Of a DNA stretch of 64,000 nt, positions 11,701-22,911 are shown one piece after another; within the stretch, counting starts at the first letter, position 1, and each line of letters opens with the position of its first letter. The notes below the pieces were generated by a model. The model saw only the letters and a program-made list of their open reading frames with translations, was not told the DNA's origin and searched no databases. Position numbers and translations under genes: made by a program. This stretch comes from Nissolia schottii (Eukaryota > Streptophyta > Magnoliopsida > Fabales > Fabaceae). The stretch covers positions 1-64,000 of the forward strand of contig QANU01003998.1 in the NCBI GenBank assembly GCA_003254905.1, read 5' to 3'.

Positions 11701-12629
11701 GCCGCAAGCTTAGGAATTTTCCACCCATTAAGTTGCCTTCTCTTGAAGAACTGCATCTCGCACGATGCTGGAGTCTTGAGAAGTTTCCAGAAATACTAGG
11801 AAACATGGAAAATATAACAGATCTTTTATTGGATAAAACAGGCATAAAAGAATTGCCATTATCTTTTCGAAATCTTACTCAGCTGCGACGATTAAGTCTA
11901 TTTTACAGTAGAGACTTTGGGATACAAAGTTCCATTGCCATGGTGCCAGAAACGATGAGCTCAATGGTGTCTACCCATGTTGAACTTCTCAATCTCTCCA
12001 ACTGCAGCGTGTCAGATGATTTCTTACAAATAGGTCTTGCGTGGTTTGCTAATGTTAAAGAATTACACCTAGAAAAGAATAATTTCACAATTCTTCCTGT
12101 CTGCATCAAAGAATGTCGCTTCCTAAGGGAGCTTTATGTGGATGATTGCAAGCATCTTCGGGAAATAAGAGGGATTCCACCAAACTTGAAGCATTTCTCA
12201 GCAAAAAACTGTGAATCCTTGACTTCCTCATGCTCAAGCATGTTACTGAAGCAGGTTTTTCTTTTCAATTAATATTTACTTGATTATTGATATTCTGTTT
12301 TGACTTAGATTCTACTTAATAATGCTTCTAAAGTTGTGAATTATGGCTAACAGGAATTGCATGAGGCTGGAAACACCAAGTTTTTATTGCCAGGAGTAAG
12401 GATTCCAGAGTGGTTTGAGCACCATCGAAGGGGGCCATCAATTTCTTTTTGGTATCGTAACAAGTTCCCTTCTATAGCTCTCTGTCTTGCTGTTGGACCG
12501 ACGGACAAGCACAGTTTCTCAGTTTGGTTTATACCTACTGTGATAATAAACGGCAATAAACCTGTTGATGATTATGGAGGTCACTATTTCAGTATCACAA
12601 TTGAGACTTCATCATATACTCCTTTTTGA
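8715..12629 (+). CDS. TIR-NBS-LRR immune receptor, TNL-1 (C-terminally frameshifted)
   Basis: This is a predicted intracellular immune receptor with five exons: 8715-9217 (TIR), 9348-10455 (NB-ARC), 11113-11409, 11523-12254 (LRR) and 12354-12629. All junctions close in frame. The TIR has YxVFLSFRG-type start (NDVFLSFRGSDTR) and SSFCLDEL, whose Glu is the expected NADase residue. The NBS shows P-loop GIHGIGGIGKTALA, kinase-2 KKVLLILDDVEE, RNBS-B GSRVIITTRDKHLL, GLPLALEVIGS, FLDIACCFKGY and an MHD-type LHDLIEFMGKEIV. Intron 3 uses a GC donor (AAG/GCAAGT). Near 12575-12595 the last exon carries one extra base relative to its homologues, so the frame stops at 12629 (971 aa predicted) while the homologous tail continues in another frame to 12903. 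It may be a pseudogene, or may function with a short tail. A 170-bp duplication around 11022 in intron 2 is probably an assembly error. Confidence 0.88.
10852..11192 (+). repeat. 170-bp direct duplication around a single N
   Basis: Bases 10852-11021 and 11023-11192 are the same length and nearly identical (for example 'taatatttaaatttcc' versus 'taatatctaaatttct'), separated only by the N at 11022. The copy includes the intron 2 acceptor and the first 85 or so bases of exon 3. TNL-2 has this sequence once (36808 onward). A single N with exact-length flanking duplication points to two overlapping contigs or haplotypes joined without merging, not to biology. Confidence 0.8.
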
Positions 12630-12903
12630 TATGCAGAAGATAAGATTCATAGATAAAATAGATGAAGCGGTTTTAGAGAATGAATGGAACCATGCAGAGG
12701 TTTTGTGTGCACCAGCAGGGATCCCCACCAGCATGCTCCCAATTGAGTACAGCACAATGGAAGTTGGAATCCATGTATTCGAGCAGAAAAGTAACACGGA
12801 GGATATTCGATTCACCGGTCCTTATAAACGGAGAAAATTAGATGATGGCCTGACACTTTGTGCAGAAGCAATGCAGTCATTGGAGGATGATAATGTGAAT
12901 TAG
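12590..12903 (+). pseudogene. Out-of-frame C-terminal tail of TNL-1
   Basis: The shifted frame encodes LRLHHILLFDMQKIRFIDKI, then ENEWNHAE, VGIHVFEQKSNTEDIRFTGP and KRRKLDD, with a stop at 12901-12903. This corresponds residue for residue to the tail of TNL-2 and of the remnants at 7145 and 21500. Exon 5 counted from 12354 to this stop is 550 nt, which is one more than a multiple of three. That agrees with a single-base insertion. Without it the protein would be about 1062 aa. Confidence 0.8.
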
Positions 12904-13459
12904 TAATTCAAGACTTCAACTGTATCAACATAGTAGTGTCCAAGGTAAATTATCTTATGTGGTGCTATTACTGTTACTAGTTTTAGTAGTATCAACCAGG
13001 ACTTCAGTGCCTAATGGAAGTGCATGATTGATCTTTTTCTTGAAGAAAGCATAAAGGAATTCAGTTTGTCTGTTCTAGTAGGGATAAAGGATAAATTTGA
13101 TTGCGTGACAGAAATTGAGTGCTTGTGTCAATGTTGTATACTAAATACTTTGCTCATCTAGTTCAAGATGTGAAAGTTTCAAGGCATGAAGTAGAGATTG
13201 GCTTTCAATTGAGTACTGAGTGCTTTGACTTTGAGCAACAATTTAAATGATATCTAGATTCCCAAAAGTTTTAGTGGCTACTAAGAATACAAAGACATTA
13301 GATTAATAAACATCCAACATCAATGGCAGAACAACATAATAGTTCTGCTTATCTCCTCAACAAATCCTCACAACAAAAACACATTATGTCGCATCAATCA
13401 CTATAAGGTCATATATTACTCGAACAAGATTTTAGAGAAGTTGCGTTCTCATTCTCGTA
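12904..13459. other. Intergenic, 3' flank of TNL-1
   Basis: AT-rich downstream DNA with no convincing open frame. It is expected to hold the 3' untranslated region and poly(A) signals of TNL-1, but I see no signal strong enough to place. Confidence 0.4.
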
Positions 13460-15807
13460 CGTGCCTTAAAGAATGTCGCTTTCTAAGGGAGCTTTATGTG
13501 GATGAATGCAACCATTCTCATATATTACTTGTTTTTTTGAGAACGTGAGAGAAAATTCAAATAAGTATGGATTGATACATCTCCGGAGTATCCTTCTTTC
13601 CCAAAATTAAGTTACAGGGTGTTCAACAAGGAAAATCAACAATAGAGCATAGACTCCAAAATAAGAAGGTGCTTTTGATTCTAGATGACGTTGACCAACA
13701 GGAGCAGTCATAAGCTATTGTTGGAAAACCTGATTGGTTTCGTCTTGGCAGCAGAGTCATCGTTACAACACGGGACAAACATTTGGTAGAATGTCATGGG
13801 ATGCCGGGATTAGAAAAGGAAAAAGCTCTTCAATTGCTTAGTTGGAAAGCTTTTAAAACTGCCGAGGTCAATCCAAGCTATGTGCATGTTTTGAACCGCG
13901 CATTAACTTATGCTTGCGGATTCCCATTGGCTTTGGAAGTAATAGGTTCTAACCTGTTTGGAAAAAAATTAGAAGAATGGGAATCTGCATTAGATCGATA
14001 TGAACGAATTCCTAATAAGAACATTCAACAGATACTTAAAGTGAGCTTTAATGCTTTAAAGGAAGATGAGCAAAGTGTTTTTTTAGACATTGCTTGTTGC
14101 TTCAAGGATATGAATTGAGAGAGGTTGAGGACATACTTCATGCTCATCATGGGGGCCGCGTGAAATATCAAGTTGGAGTGTTAGTCAAAAATTCTCATAA
14201 AAATAAGTCACGATGGTAAAGTGACATTACATGACTTGATAGAGGACATGGGTAAAGAAATTGTCTGACAACAATCACCAAAAGGGCCTGGGAAGTGCAG
14301 TAGGTTATGGTTCCATGAAGATATAGTTCAAGTTTTAGAATACAATCAAGTGAGAAAGACCAATATTTGGTTTTTCATCTTTAATGTCTATTTATCTCTT
14401 TTGACTACTATATGATGATGATAAATTAGTTTTTTTTTATTTTTTTATTTTCAAGTTGTTTTTTTAACCCTTTATAATATGTAAATTTCTTCAAATAATT
14501 GTGTTAAATTCCTTATTTATATACATGTATTGTGACTGATTCATGATTTTTGTGCTAAAAGGGAACCGGTGAAATTGAAATCATGCATCTAGATTTTCCC
14601 TCCAGTAAAGAAGTCAAAGTAGAATGGGATGGAAAGGTCTTTAAGAAGATGAAAAACTTTAAAACACTCAATATAAAAAATACTCATTTTTGGTGAAGGT
14701 CCCAAACATCTTCCACCTAGTTTAAAAGTGCTAGATTGGTGGAGATGTCCTTCAGAGTATTTACCGTCTAATTTTCATCCAAAGAAACTTGTCATCTGCA
14801 AGTTCAGCAATAATTTCATTTTGTCCAACAATTTGGCCGGCTTATTGAAGAAGGCAAGTGTATTAAGTTCATTTCTCTTATTGTATGTAAGTAAAGAGAA
14901 CTGTTCACGTTGAACTCAAAATTTTATAGTTGTTGCACAACTCATTCTCTTTAATATGTGTATTTTTTTTATTTATTCTTCATGTATTCTCCTTTTTTCT
15001 CCAATCTTCCTATCATTTTTTTTTGTTTCCATTAATTTATTCTTTATGAATTTCAAGAATTTTCATTTTCATTGTTTTTTATTTTTCAAAAGTTTATGCA
15101 TTTGTGTAAGAAAGTTTGTGCATGCCTAATGGATCAAAAATTTGTGCATGTATGTAGAAAAGTTTGTGTATTCTTATTTAAAAGTTTGTCCATATAAGCA
15201 TAAAAGTTTTTTTCTTCGTCTTCGTTTACGTTTCCGTCATATTTTGTTGTTTTGTTAAATAGTTTGTGCACGTCAGTTCAAAAGTTTATGTTTATACTTT
15301 CAAATGTTTGTGCATGATAAAAAGTAAGTCTATGTGTGAGTGGAAAGATGGAGAAATAGTGTCACAGTTACTTTTCGTTGTTTAATACGTCGCAAATCCT
15401 GTGTGATCTGGTTCCATATTAAAATTTTTTGCACTTAATGTCATTGAGTAGATCATGAGTTGACAACACTCGATTTTACTCGTATCGGCACTATAAGTAA
15501 ATTAACTTTAAAATTATTCATTTGGTTTTTGTTTTTTTTTTATTTGCAGAAGTTCGTGAACCTAACAATTTTGAATTTTGACGGCAGCAAATGTTTATGA
15601 GAGATACGTAATTGGTCTTCCAAATTTAGAAAAATTGTCACTTGCTTGTTGTCCAAACTTAGTTACAATTCATGAATCAGTTGGGTTCCTAGATAAACTT
15701 AAAATATTGAATACTCCCTATTGCCGTAAGCTTAGGAGTTTTCCACCCATCAAGTTGCCCTCTCTTCAACAATTTGATCTCTCACATTGCTCAAGGCTTG
15801 AGAGATT
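13460..15807 (+). pseudogene. TNL-3 pseudogene, 5' part (NBS and LRR remains)
   Basis: This is a broken TNL lacking its TIR and P-loop. It opens with a fragment of LRR exon (13470-13512, matching 12108-12150) fused directly to NBS sequence (13537: ENVRENSNKYGL), a rearranged junction. Next come the kinase-2 region (VLLILDDVDQQEQ) with an in-frame TAA at about 13711, RNBS-B (SRVIVTTRDKHLV), GFPLALEVIGSNLF and FLDIACCFKD, then a one-base deletion ending the frame at 14118. Exon 3 (from 14562, GTGEIEIMHLDF) is frameshifted near 14690. The exon 3 donor AAG/GCAAGT at 14855 is kept. The LRR exon starts at 15550 (KFVNLTILNFDGSKC), is frameshifted around 15597, and is cut at 15807 by a Copia insertion. 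It resumes at 21126. Intron 3 is enlarged by AAAGTTTGTGCAT-like repeats (15060-15320). Confidence 0.88.
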
Positions 15808-16111
15808 TCACAAAGTTCATAGTGCAGAATATCTTCTGCATTGTTGGAGAAAGAAAACGAGAGAAACTGATGGAAAAAGTGAGAGAAACTTCTTGAACTG
15901 AATTCATTCAATTGAATTCTGAAGAAACTATTTACAATGGTATTTATAGTGTGTTGTGCACACTACCTCATCACAACCCAGTGATTTGTTGAGACTAACA
16001 AACTCAAAACAGACCATAACTAACAGTCTGCAGTAAAGGGAGTGAAGCAACTATTTACAGTAAAGTAATTATTTACAAATTGCAAAGTCTAACTAACTCA
16101 TACTGGTAATA
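15808..16111 (-). repeat. 3' LTR of Copia-1
   Basis: 304 bp, matching the 5' LTR at 20822-21125 except for about two transitions ('aactatttacag' here, 'aactgtttatag' there). It abuts the polypurine tract at 16112 and the target duplication AGATT at 15803-15807. Confidence 0.95.
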
Positions 16112-16117
16112 CCCCCC

Positions 16118-19100
16118 TCAAGCTGGGGTATGAAAATTCAGCATGCCCAGCTCGGACCTTAACGAATTAAATGGTCCTGGCACTAACGGTTTGGTGAGGA
16201 GATCAGCAACCTGAACCGAAGTAGCAATAGGAAGTAAGCGAAGTACGCCAGCGTTAAGCTTGTCGCGGACCAGGTGGCAATCAAGCTCTATATGCTTGGT
16301 GCGTTCGTGAAAGACAGGATTGCCCGCAATGTGAAGGGCAGACTGATTGTCACAAAATAAAGCCGGGGGAGGTAATGAAATACCAAAATCAGCGAGCAGA
16401 TAAATAAGCCACTGAGCTTCACATGTCGTGTTGGCCAAGGCACGATACTCCGCTTCAGAGGAGGACCATGATACTACGGATTGTTTCTTGCTCTTCCAGG
16501 ACACAAGAACAGAACTGAGAAAGAAACAATAACCAGTAACCGAGCGCCTAGTATCCAAACATCCTCCCCAATCGGAGTCAGAGAATCCCTGTAGTTGCAG
16601 GGCAGAATCAGAGGGAAAGAACAGCCCAGTGCCGGGAGTGGCCTTCAAGTAGCAAAGGATGCGTTGAGCAGCTTGAAGATGAGCCGAAGTTGGACAGGAC
16701 AAGAACTGACTAAGCTTGTTCACGGCATAGGCTATATCAGGGCGTGTGTGAGTAAGGTAAATAAGTCGACCAATTAAACGACGATAAGCTTTAGAATCAG
16801 GAAGAGGATCGCCACTGTCCTTAGAAAGGTGCAGCGTGTAATCCATAGGCGTGGAGGCAGGTCGAGATGCCATGAAACCAGTTTCCTTTAACAAGTCAAG
16901 TGCATATTTACGTTGATAGAGTGTAATTCCTTTGGAGCTACGAGCAACCTCCATGCCAAGGAAATACTTTAAAATCCCCAAATCCTTAATGGTGAAACGA
17001 CAGTGGAGAGCGTCCTTTAGGTACTGAATTTCTGAAATGTCATTTCCGGCTAGCACCAAGTCATCTACATAGACCAAGACAGCAGTGAAAGAGGCGCCAT
17101 TGGTCTTGTAAAACAAAGAATAATCAGACTTGGATTGTATGTATCCATTGAGTAAAAGGACTGAGGTCAGCTTCTCATTCCATTGAAGACTGGCCTATTT
17201 TAAGCCATAGAGGGACTTTTGTAGCTTGCAGACCAGATTTGAGGCAGGAAGTGGAAGGCCCGGTGGAGGCATCATATAAACCTCCTCATGGAGGTCGCCA
17301 TGAAGGAAGGCGGTGTTAACATCGAGCTGGTGCAGAAACCAACCCTTTATTGCTGTGAGAGCAAGCAACACCCAAAGAGTAGTCATCTTCACAACTGGAC
17401 TAAAAGTTTCTTTGTAGTCGATGCCATCGGTTTGAGTGTAGCCTTTAGCTACAAGCCATGCCTTATGCCTCTCTATAGACCCATCGGGTTTGAATTTTGT
17501 CTTGAAAACCCATTTGCAACCAATTGCTTTCTTACCATGAGGAAGAGAGGTAAGCTGCCAAGTGTTGTTATCCTGCAGAGCTTTGAGTTCAGCATCAATA
17601 GCATCCCTCCAGCAAGCATGATTCATGGCCTCTTTGAATGAGTTGGGTTCGGTGGTGGAGGAGATGGCTAAAGAAAAAGCTCTATGTGTGGGTGATAATG
17701 CAGAATAAGAAATAAAATGAGATAGTGGATACCTGGGGGTAAAAGATGATGCAGACTAAGAGGGCTGAGGGGTAGTGGCCAAGTTTCACTTATAGTCTTG
17801 TAAGTAGCTTGGCGGTCGTGTAGCTCTGCTGGACTTCCTGACTTATTGTGTAGGGTGGAAAAGATTAGAAGTGTGAGTAGGGGATTGTGTATGGATAGGT
17901 CATGGGAAGGAGCTGTGGGTGAAGGAGTTGGGGTTGGTGATGGCACGGGTGGCTGGTTGTTGGATGGCTGAGTAGGAAGGTGTGTGTTTGGGTTAGGTTG
18001 TTTATCCTCAGTGTCAGAGGAAATGTCAAGGTCAATTGGTGATGGAGGCATGGATGTTTGGGAAGTGGGAAGGGTGCTGAGGCAGTTGTTCTCAGTGGAC
18101 AGTGGAGTAGTGGAGTGGTAAGGAAAAACTCCCTCATAAAAATGAACATTTCTGGAGAGAAAGGTTTCTCTATTATGCAGGTCAAACAGTAGAGAACCTT
18201 TTGTTCCCTGGGAATAACCCAGGAAAACACATTTGCGAGCTCTTGAATCTAGTTTATTTCTTTTGGCAGTCAAGGTAGTAGCAAAGCACAAGCAGCCAAA
18301 TGTCTTTAAGGTGGATAAGTCAGGTTTGGTTGAATGCAGGATCTCAAATGGGCTGAGGTTTTTAAGAAAAGGTGTAGGCAACCTGTTTATCAGGTAGACT
18401 GCATGAGCAAGGGCATGATGCCAAAAGTGCTTGGGAATGTTGGATTGAAACAGCAATGCTCTACCCACTGCCAGGATGTGCTGGTGTTTTCTTTCAACCA
18501 CACCATTCTGCTGTGGAGTTTCAACACAGCTAAGTTGATGTACTATCCCATGTTGTGCATAAAATTGCTTAAGGTTGAATTCTGGACCATGTTCTGATCT
18601 TACAGATTTAACAACAGCATTGTGCTGTCTTTGCACCATCAATATAAATGATTTTAACAATTCAGCAGCTTCTGATTTCAACCTCATAAAGTGTATCCAT
18701 GTATATCTAGACTTGTCATCAACAATTGTCAAGAAATATTTATGGCCAAAGCTAGAAGGAAAAGCCAAGGGCCCCCATATATCTACATGTAGAAGGTCAA
18801 AGATACAATTTGAAATGCTTTGGCTAAGTGTAAATGGTAATTTTTTTTGCTTAGCATAATGGCAGACTTCACAGGGTAATAATCTGTCCTTATTGGATTG
18901 AATATAGGGGTACATTTTATTCATCAATAACAATCTTTCTAATGAAGGGTGACCAAGCCTCATGTGCCACAAGTTAAATCCATCTTTGGTAATGGTGTTT
19001 GCTGCTGCACTGAAACCAGGAACAGAAATTGACAACTTTGGTGCTGCTGTAGAAGCTATCACATACAGGCCACTAACCCTCTCAGCTGCACCAATCTTCT

Positions 19101-20613
19101 TCATAGTACATAGGTCCTGAATCTCACAATATTTTGCACAAAAATTTAGTTTGCAGTGCAGTGCAGTAGTTAATCTTGACACAGAGATCAAATTGAATTT
19201 GAAACTTGGCAAGTATAAGACATTTGTGAGATAAAACTGTGATGTGAAATTGATAGTGCCTGAAATATTAGCTATCACATGAGATCCATCAGGTAATGTG
19301 ACTGTGATAGGTTTAATGTGTTTAAAGTGATGATAAAGGCTCATAGAGTTACAAACATGATCAGTGGCACCTGTGTCAATGATCCATGATTTTTGGGTGA
19401 AAACATTAACAGGTTGCATATTAGCTATACCTGTGGGCTGGTTATGTGTATTGGTATTTGTGGCTATTTGGTTAATGGAAGCAGAGGGTTTTGAATCATG
19501 CTGCTGCAAGAATGCTAGTAAAGCCTTCCTCTGATCTGCAGAAAAAGAAATCAAGTCTTCACATAAATCTCCATGTGATACTTCACTACCTGTGTCTGCT
19601 GCATCATCCTGGTCCTCTCCTGTTGTTTCTGCTGTAGTGCAGTTGTTTACATTTCCATTTCCATTCAGTGTCTTTGGTTTCAAGTGTGGATATAACACCC
19701 AACACCTCTCAACTAAATGTCCTGCTTTGCCATAGTGAGTGCAGGACCATGTCTTGTCTTTAGCTACCTGTCCTCTTCCCTGACCTCTTCCTTGACCTCT
19801 TCCTCTTGATCTGCCTCTTGAAGCAGAACCATTGTAGCCTCTTCCATGTGACTCACTCATCTTAGCCATCACTTGAGAGTCACTAACCTCAATGTTCAGT
19901 TGTCTTTCGTGTTGAATTAGTAGTGAAAACACTCGATCAGTGCTTGGAGTTGGATCCATCAGCATGATTTGAGATCTCATAACTGAGTATTGTTCATTTA
20001 ATCCCCTAAGGAACCTAACAATATAATCTTGTTCCCTATAGGATCTCACCATCCCTAAACCGCAGTGGCAGTTACGTATCACACAATCACAGCCAGGAAT
20101 AGGCCTAAAGTTGTCTAGTTCTTCCCAAATCGTTTTCAATCTTGTAAAATATGCAGTTATTGATGAATCACCCTGCTTATGTGCATATAATTCTTCCTGA
20201 AGATCAGCTATTCTATACAAATCTCCCTGATAATAACGCCTACGCAATTCATTCCATAAGTCTCTAGCATTTTCACTCCACATCACACTCTCCATGATTT
20301 CAGAACTAAGAGACAAAGTAATCCAAGAAATTACCATAGTGTTGCACCTGTCCCATGCCAGAAACAACGGATCTGTAACTGCAGGTTTCACAATTCGTCC
20401 ATCCACAAATTGCAGCTTATTCTTAGCTTTCAGTGACATTTTCATCATTCTGGACCAGGAGTGGTAATTCTTGCCATTGAACACGGTTGGAACTAGTGTT
20501 GTTCCTGGAGCTTCATTTGGATAAAGATAATAAGGACTTGATGCTCGGATCTGAGGATCTGGACATGTGTTCATCACAGCCTGATTTTGATGTGCGTCTT
20601 CCATTTGTTGCAT
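16118..20613 (-). pseudogene. Copia-1 gag-pol polyprotein, disrupted
   Basis: Order on the minus strand is Gag, protease, integrase, reverse transcriptase, RNase H, which is the Copia order. Start Met is at 20613. Gag carries the UBN2-type region and an RGRGQGRGQ-rich basic stretch. The zinc knuckle reads CTHYGKAGHLVERC, so its second Cys is Tyr. Protease has WIIDTGATDHVCNS. Integrase has the zinc region (LWHMRLGHPS...CEVCHYAK) and HVDIWGP; the second catalytic Asp appears as Glu (RSEHGPEF instead of the usual RSDNG), and the third acidic residue is in QQNGVVERKH. The frame shifts between about 17760 and 17626. RT follows with [11 protein letters not shown] and [13 protein letters not shown], then an amber codon at 17195-17197 in SLYGLK*AS, then YVDDLVLAG. 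RNase H includes SSSEAEYRAL and ERTKHIELDCH, and ends at 16118. Confidence 0.93.
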
Positions 20614-20807
20614 TCAACAAAATTCTCAGCACAACAAATTAAAGTGAAGAGCTCGAAGTAGAAGGAAAATCTCAAAGAAAACACCGAAGAATTCAAGAAC
20701 ACGACTCAGCTGGAATCTGTGATTGAATTCACAAACCAATCGAAGGGAAACAGGTATCACTTGATCGAAAAAGAAACGATAAAGATGCGCAGCAGAACTC
20801 CTCAACG

Positions 20808-20821
20808 GAGCTCTGATACCA
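20808..20821 (-). promoter_or_regulatory. Primer-binding site of Copia-1
   Basis: Minus-strand TGGTATCAGAGCTC immediately follows the 5' LTR and matches the 3' end of plant initiator methionine tRNA, the usual Copia primer. Confidence 0.9.
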
Positions 20822-21125
20822 TCACAAAGTTCATAGTGCAGAATATCTTCTGCATTGTTGGAGAAAGAAAACGAGAGAAACTGATGGAAAAAGTGAGAGA
20901 AACTTCTTGAACTGAATTCATTCAATTGAATTCTGAAGAAACTATTTACAATGGTATTTATAGTGTGTTGTGCACACTACCTCATCACAACCCAGTGATT
21001 TGTTGAGACTAACAAACTCAAAACAGACCATAACTAACAGTCTGCAGTAAAGGGAGTGAAGCAACTGTTTATAGTAAAGTAATTATTTACAAATTGCAAA
21101 GTCTAACTAACTCATACTGGTAATA
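20822..21125 (-). repeat. 5' LTR of Copia-1
   Basis: 304 bp, the partner of 15808-16111. In element orientation it begins TATTACC at 21125 and ends TTTGTGA at 20822, next to the primer-binding site. Confidence 0.95.
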
Positions 21126-21715
21126 AGATTTCCAAAAATACTAGGAGCGATGGAAAAGATAATAGAGCTTCGGTAGGAAATGACTGGCATAAAAGAATTG
21201 CCATTTTCTTTTAGAAATCTCACTCGATTGCGAAAGTTAAAAATGTCTTTCTCCAGAAATATTTGGATACGAAGTAGCATTGTCATGTTGCCAGAAACAC
21301 TGGATTGTAGTACATTGCTACCACCAAAACAGGATAAGGGTGGTGAGGAAGCTGGAACCGGAGTTTAGTTTGCCAGGAGAAAGGATTCCAGAGTGGTTTG
21401 AGCACCATAACAGGGGACTTTCCATAGCTCTCTCTCTTGCTACTGGACCGATGGATATGTTTGATGAGGACCCTTACGGTCAACATTTCCCTATCAATAT
21501 GAGACTTCAGCATATACTTGTTGCTGATCTGCATAAGGTAACATTCAAAGATAATATGGACGAAGCAATTTTAGAAAATGAATGGAACCATGCAGGACCG
21601 ACAAGCTTCTATTTGAGGAGAGCACATACGAAGTTGGAGTCCATCCATGTATTCAAGCAGAAAAGTAACATGAAGGAATATTCGATTCACCGATCCCTGT
21701 AAAAGGAGACGCTCG
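21126..21715 (+). pseudogene. TNL-3 pseudogene, 3' part (LRR end and C-terminal domain)
   Basis: This continues the LRR exon cut at 15807: FPKILGAMEK, a TAG stop at about 21174, then MTGIKELPFSFRNLTRLRKL. A deletion then joins the LRR directly to the final exon (FSLPGERIPEWFEHHNRGLS, SLATGPMDMFDEDPYGQHFP, ENEWNHAG, IHVFKQKSN). A base inserted at about 21680 (gaaggaatattcgattc) shifts the end of the tail; the same lesion is present in the copy B remnant at 32690, showing common descent. Confidence 0.85.
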
Positions 21716-22564
21716 TGTTCACACCGGAGTTTGCTTTTCATTTCACCAAATTTAATTATTGAAATGCTATTCTCCCATCACAATTTCTACTTTTTATACG
21801 GTGAGTCTCTATATTATTGAGGAGTCTATTTTTATAAAGTGAGTTTTATAACGTGATAACATATATTATAATGAATTTATCTTTATATATCATCTATCTC
21901 ATAACACATTAACTAGGATGATAAGGTATATATACAATTTTTAATATGTTTTTTTATTAAACAAAAGCCATTCAACACACGTGTATGTACACAAAAATAT
22001 ATCTTGGTATTTTGAATAAGACCCTAATTTTAGTTACAACACACGAAGACCCTTTTAGTTATTTTTGGTTTTATTAAGCAACAGAGCATACATATTTTAG
22101 TAGAAATAAACAAAGTCAAAGATGAATGTTGGTCCTTTAATCTAATCAAATGTAAAAATATTTAACAAGGATAAACATGTAAAAAAAATATTTAATATTT
22201 TGTTAATTTAATCAAATGACAAATAATTTTAGACAAATTTTTCTTTAAAAATGACAATAAAAAATGAACGAAATCAGTGATAAATTATGTCTCCCAAGCT
22301 CCATTTGTTATCAAAGATAAGATAGAGGGACAAAGACACAATACAAAAATTGAGAAAATTTATATCACTCCAAACTTTAATTTTGCGTCTCCTTAAATAA
22401 AAATTTTCTATCCCCTTTACCTCAACTCCAACCAAATAAAAAAAAATATAAAAATTTTGTATGTGTATATTTTATCTTATCCCTAATTTTAAACAGTAAC
22501 CTAAGAATTTATTAGTTTTTATTTTTTGACTTACAAGTACACGCGTTTACTAAAAAAAAAGTGA
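21716..22564. other. TNL promoter-like flank without its gene
   Basis: This sequence follows 7430-8530 and 32720-34120 closely, shortened by deletions, up to 'acaagtacacgcgtttac' (22537). In copies A and B that phrase lies about 200 bases before a TNL start codon. Here the TNL expected next is missing and a truncated Copia begins instead. It marks the position of a lost TNL. Confidence 0.65.
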
Positions 22565-22911
22565 CACGTGTCATAAGATTTTCATCAGATAATTCTTTTG
22601 AGAAATCCAGATCTTCTTATTCTTTCTGTCTCAGTGAATTTGCATCCCTAAAGTCTTGTTTGTGGGTCCCAGTTCCTTCATATCGAACTCCCTATCCAAT
22701 TGTGCCTTCAATTCTTGGATCTGATCTTTGTTGGGGCCTACCACCAACATGTCATCCACATACAATAGTAAAATGATGAAATCATTTCCACTAGACCCTT
22801 TGCTATACGCACAATGACCTAAACTGATTATGTTGTATCCGAGGCTAATAATGAAGGAATCAAATCTCTTGTACCAACACTGCGCCTGTTTTAGATCGTA
22901 TAAAGATTTGG

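Larger units (their letters stand above)
15808..21125 (-). mobile_element. Copia LTR retrotransposon (Copia-1), near-complete and young
   Basis: The element lies on the minus strand between two 304-bp LTRs (15808-16111 and 20822-21125) that differ at about two positions. It is flanked by the 5-bp target duplication AGATT (15803-15807 and 21126-21130). Removing it restores the LRR reading 'cttgagagatttccaaaaatacta'. A primer-binding site TGGTATCAGAGCTC (complementary to initiator tRNA-Met) directly follows the 5' LTR (20808-20821), and a polypurine tract GAGGGGGG directly precedes the 3' LTR (16112-16119). The LTR ends read TATTACC...TTTGTGA in element orientation, not the canonical TG...CA. 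The gag-pol frame has lesions, so it is now non-autonomous, but the near-identical LTRs mean insertion was recent. Confidence 0.95.
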
